A stretch of 25,758 bases of DNA from Actinomycetota bacterium (GTDB lineage Bacteria > Actinomycetota > Thermoleophilia > UBA2241), in assembly GCA_003157715.1 (NCBI GenBank), contig PMKK01000132.1:6888-32645 (forward strand). The letters run 5' to 3'. Under the pieces are notes generated by a model, which worked only from the letters and a program-made list of their open reading frames with translations, ran no database searches and was not told the origin of the DNA. Shown piece by piece: positions 24,201 through 25,758 of the stretch. The first letter of the stretch is position 1, and each line of letters opens with the position of its first letter. The position numbers and the translations under genes were made by a program.

Positions 24201-24371
24201 CTGCAGAAGCTGGCCCTTGGTAGCCGAAGTGTGGCGCAGTAGGAAGCTCGAGCTGCTGGTCGGGGTGGCCGCTGCGGCGCGAGTCGTCGCGAGGGCGCAA
24301 GAGAAGATAAGGACCAAAGCGACAGCGCCCAGCAGCGCCCAAGCTCGGCGCGGACCCATCCTTGCGTTCAC
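21270..24371 (-). CDS. Secreted FG-GAP / RCC1-repeat protein
   Basis: A 1033-residue protein. GTG 24371 is preferred because GGGGGG lies about seven bases upstream; ATG 24359 is an alternative. The signal peptide contains [26 protein letters not shown]. Residues about 50-350 have FG-GAP/VCBS-like blades with Ca-binding loops DTNGDGHDE (from about 141), DLNGDGKTD and DLNSDGAGD. Residues about 370-700 form a large beta-rich region I cannot name. A Pro/Thr/Ser linker ([20 protein letters not shown]) leads to six RCC1/ATS1-type repeats of exactly 50 residues (consensus [26 protein letters not shown]..GQLGLGD), which end the protein. It is exported and probably cell-surface associated; adhesion or ligand binding is likely, no catalytic motif was seen. 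Seven blades would be expected of a closed RCC1 propeller. Confidence 0.88.
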   Translation of the reverse strand: MNARMGPRRAWALLGAVALVLIFSCALATTRAAAATPTSSSSFLLRHTSATKGQLLQLSGSAAALTSTGVWSGALASGSQFGVGSFDGGAAAAALLSLVGKSGARLDLFSAQPDGSYAPSTVWHAAKAGLSVPVSHLVAADTNGDGHDELLVLAPLGRHGAQVLGFSFTASAASRHILWQTRKASFTVKGAQLAAADLNGDGKTDLVILTRSGNKGHLYGLTSSGARLTLALRWQGAASAAARLAAGPLAGSAKGAAFLLRPTSASKATLTRFTQTKHTFAARRAWSGKLAGPVAQLACSDLNSDGAGDLLVLAGKGHAVNLTALLAASTGYRAGRCWQASLASASLRLACAPSGVRVLAPATTALQGAGTAALTAVSADQMTLSFSGTAPAGVAVGKILLIEPCAAAPDGLLRKVTDVSTSGGVTTVTTTQAALDQAFQSLDLSLSQQITGADLARARLAPGVHLVATGRGHGPRGSKGSISLPSFTLALDHDFGGLAVKGSVTLAERVDLDASVNWHLGLNSAYVASVATEHSTLTCTASAGWQHDQEVDLPLAKVPTSVAGVPVVIDLELVLAAHGDFAVGVATSVDQIASFTIGAQYANGSFSPVCSPGFSASCSPPTLYGTADLKASIGPQVGVSICDVAGPYVGVDGYGEFSADSAATPWWMLHGGLEGAVGFKMQILSHTIADWSCSKTFYDHLFAQAPSGSTPPPMPTPTASPSPTPTPTSTPGSGDWTTVSAGGYHTLALKTDGTLWAWGLNHYGELGLGDTTDRSTPTQVGSASDWATVSTDGADTLALKTDGTLWAWGQNVGGQLGLGDLTDRSAPTQVGSASNWATVSAGGGDTLALKTDGTLWAWGQNYGGDLGLGGGGDRLTPTEVGSASDWAAVSTDGADTLALKTDGALWAWGKNCYGELGLGNTTDRDVPTQVGSASDWAAVSAGDDHTLALKTDGTLWAWGYNPEGQLGLGDTTERSTPTEVGSDSDWGTVSAGGYHTLALKTDGTLWAWGWNEDGELGLGDTIERDTPTEVGSP
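21277..22176 (-). repeat. Six tandem 150-bp repeats encoding RCC1 units
   Basis: The conserved GGCCCAGAGG segment recurs at 21351, 21501, 21651, 21801, 21951 and 22101, an exact 150-bp period with high nucleotide identity between units. Variation is concentrated in the codons between WAWG and LGLG and in the loop after the Ser-Asp. It looks recently amplified and prone to unequal recombination. Confidence 0.92.
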
Positions 24372-24781
24372 TGGATACCCCCCGGCAGACGGTGAAGCGA
24401 CCCCGGCGTCTGGCTCCACGATTCAGAGAAGACGCCCTGCCTGACTTTACTCCTATCGAACGACGGTACGCGAACCTGCAGCTCGTCCTCGTCGGCGGGG
24501 TCTGGCGGGCAGGAGCCGCTAACCGAAACGAGACAGGCCGGCGCAATCACGCAACGCCAGACTCCGGCACTGCCAACGCATGGAAGAACGCGCAGCCGCT
24601 GGTAGCCGCGCACGTGCAGGTCAGCAACGGCAAGCAAGAGCTTGCGGCCCGTCCGGACCTCGGGCGGAACGCGCTTCATACGCGATCTCTCATGGCGAGT
24701 TCTGCATCCCGCGGCGTCATGTCCGACTTATCGTGAACCCGCCGTCGGATATCGCTCTTTCGGAGACCGCGGCACGCGTTG
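24372..24781. other. 410-bp intergenic region, no gene recognised
   Basis: Overlapping short frames on both strands lack start signals and recognisable composition. The left part should carry the promoter and leader of the FG-GAP/RCC1 gene. No clear promoter hexamers, RNA gene or terminator hairpin was identified. Confidence 0.4.
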
Positions 24782-25339
24782 TCATTCCCTCGACTTGGTC
24801 AAGTCGAGTTGCCATCGAGTGGACAGCATCTTCTCGCGAGTAAAGGGGATCTCGCCACTGAAGAGAATGCCGCCCTTCGCCTTGCGGAGGATGAATTCGA
24901 GATCGGTCGAGCCCGCTTCGAGAAGCTTGGCTACCTGCGCCGCGTTCTCGAGACGGGCGTATGCATCGACCATCTGTGATGGCCGCACCGAGATCGTGTC
25001 CGGCTCGGAGCGCCCTTGCGCATCGAGCAGCAGCTGGTACTTGCCCGAGACGTTCGGCGCGCCACCATCAACCCCCTCGGGCAGCCAGAAGACGCAGTCA
25101 CCCCTGCCCATGATCGTCACGATCGACTTCCCCGGATTCGACAAGCTGAGTGCCACCAAGGGGACCGATGCTGGGGCAGGCTTGTGGTCGCCGCCGAGAA
25201 GCGCCGGCAGGCTACCGCCGAGGGCGAAGAACACCGCCGCCGTGGTGACGCCGATCAAGCCCGACAGGGCGCCGACAAACGAGTACTTGCTAGGCAGCGA
25301 CCATGAATCCCACTGCTGCTTCGAAGGCCAGAAGCGCAT
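24782..25339 (-). CDS. Single-pass membrane protein of unknown function
   Basis: A 185-residue protein from ATG 25339, with GGGAGG three bases upstream. A short polar N-terminus rich in Trp/Ser (PSKQQWDSWSLPSKYS) precedes one membrane helix (about 19-42, FVGALSGLIGVTTAAVFFALGGSL). The remaining 140 residues form a mixed alpha/beta exterior or cytosolic domain with no motif I know: VPLVALSLSNPGKSIVTIMG, then a helical part (MVDAYARLENAAQVAKLLEAG). It starts 30 bp after the end of the truncated ATPase-like frame, so the two may once have formed an operon. No function proposed. Confidence 0.75.
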   Translation of the reverse strand: MRFWPSKQQWDSWSLPSKYSFVGALSGLIGVTTAAVFFALGGSLPALLGGDHKPAPASVPLVALSLSNPGKSIVTIMGRGDCVFWLPEGVDGGAPNVSGKYQLLLDAQGRSEPDTISVRPSQMVDAYARLENAAQVAKLLEAGSTDLEFILRKAKGGILFSGEIPFTREKMLSTRWQLDLTKSRE

Positions 25340-25369
25340 CGCCCTCCCAGTTGGCGCAAGCTGTGGCGC

Positions 25370-25582
25370 TCACGCTTCCGCGTCAGCCTGACTTCCGGCG
25401 CTCCACTGCATGCGCCCGTTGGGCACGCCGCGCCTGCCCACTGCCCACACCCGCGAGCCAGGTTCCGCGAGCGCAGTCCTCGCTTCTGAAAGCTCAGCCT
25501 CGCGGTCCGAGAACAACCGGCCGCCAAGGTACCCGACTGGCCGGTCTGAGAAGAAACGCTCGATGTCCTCGGCCCTAAGCAT
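25370..25582 (-). pseudogene. Truncated ATPase-like gene, N-terminal stub
   Basis: A 70-residue frame from ATG 25582 (a TTG two codons earlier is the alternative; the ribosome-binding site is weak). The sequence EDIERFFSDRPVGYLGGRLFSDREAELSEARTAL...VWAVGRRGV resembles the opening of STAND/AAA-type ATPases, where such a segment runs straight into a Walker A loop (G-x-x-G-V-G-K-[ST]). Here GRRGV is followed by PNGRMQWSAG and a stop. The P-loop and everything after it are gone. This suggests a deletion fusing the start of an ATPase gene to unrelated DNA. Family assignment is from pattern memory and is tentative. Confidence 0.45.
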
Positions 25583-25663
25583 GCCCAAGACGCTACCACG
25601 GGCTTAGTAATTACGACAGCAGACGTCGCGCATTGGTAAGGCCCAGCGATGCGGTCGAACTAC

Positions 25664-25758
25664 TCAGGACTCGGCACCTGCGCTCAGCATGCCGGCCAGC
25701 GCCGTACGCGGGATGAGGTCAAGTCCCCCGACGTGGTGTAGATCCTGATCGTCGGGCT
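25664..25758 (-). CDS. Possible C-terminal fragment of a gene entering from the right
   Basis: An open minus-strand frame runs from the window edge to TGA at 25666-25664, giving about 31 residues ending ALAGMLSAGAES. It could be the tail of a gene whose body lies outside. The evidence is only an open frame, and it could be chance. Confidence 0.25.
   Translation of the reverse strand, partial: PDDQDLHHVGGLDLIPRTALAGMLSAGAES

Overview
The window is high-GC bacterial DNA. Many genes start with GTG and have very strong purine Shine-Dalgarno sites (GGGGGG or GGAGG), and the long secreted proteins have actinobacterial-style domain mixes. I infer a deep-branching, probably anaerobic member of the Actinobacteriota; this is a guess from style, with no marker gene to confirm it. 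Nearly every gene lies on the minus strand. The clear exception is a TetR-family regulator.

Region 1 (1-6151) is a methylamine-utilisation locus that uses pyrrolysine (Pyl). One minus-strand unit encodes trimethylamine methyltransferase MttB with an in-frame amber codon, then a corrinoid protein (MttC/MtbC type), then an APC-family permease cut by the window edge. A second minus-strand unit encodes dimethylamine methyltransferase MtbB, also with an in-frame amber codon, coupled by an ATGA overlap to a Pyl-less MttB paralogue. A plus-strand TetR gene lies between the units. The same 16-bp perfect palindrome lies just downstream of a TTGACA-type promoter in front of both units and is the likely TetR operator. 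Together the genes would import methylamines and move methyl groups from TMA, DMA and perhaps a third quaternary amine to a shared corrinoid carrier. The pyl genes, a RamA-type reactivase and the methyl-acceptor transferase are not in the window.

Region 2 (6172-11024) is ordinary chromosome: a tandem-repeat spacer, a stand-alone CheB-type methylesterase overlapping an asparagine-synthetase-like gene that lacks the glutaminase cysteine, a 51-residue membrane protein coupled to a YihY/BrkB family membrane protein, and a probable exported protein or lipoprotein.

Region 3 (11131-25758) looks like accessory DNA stacked in a tRNA-Ala gene. Two identical 62-bp copies, each including the 3' half of tRNA-Ala(TGC), lie in the same orientation at 11131 and 20456. 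Both carry the same non-tRNA flank where the tRNA 5' half should be. This fits two integrated elements in tandem, with the intact tRNA gene expected beyond the right end. The first interval carries a CHAP-like secreted protein, an N-acetylmuramoyl-L-alanine amidase, a double zinc-ribbon membrane protein, and a 1473-residue secreted protein (seven YCF48-type blades, a lipase-like domain and Ig-like domains). The second holds a short truncated secreted protein, a 1033-residue FG-GAP/RCC1-repeat protein with an exact 150-bp DNA period, a small membrane protein and the stub of an ATPase gene.
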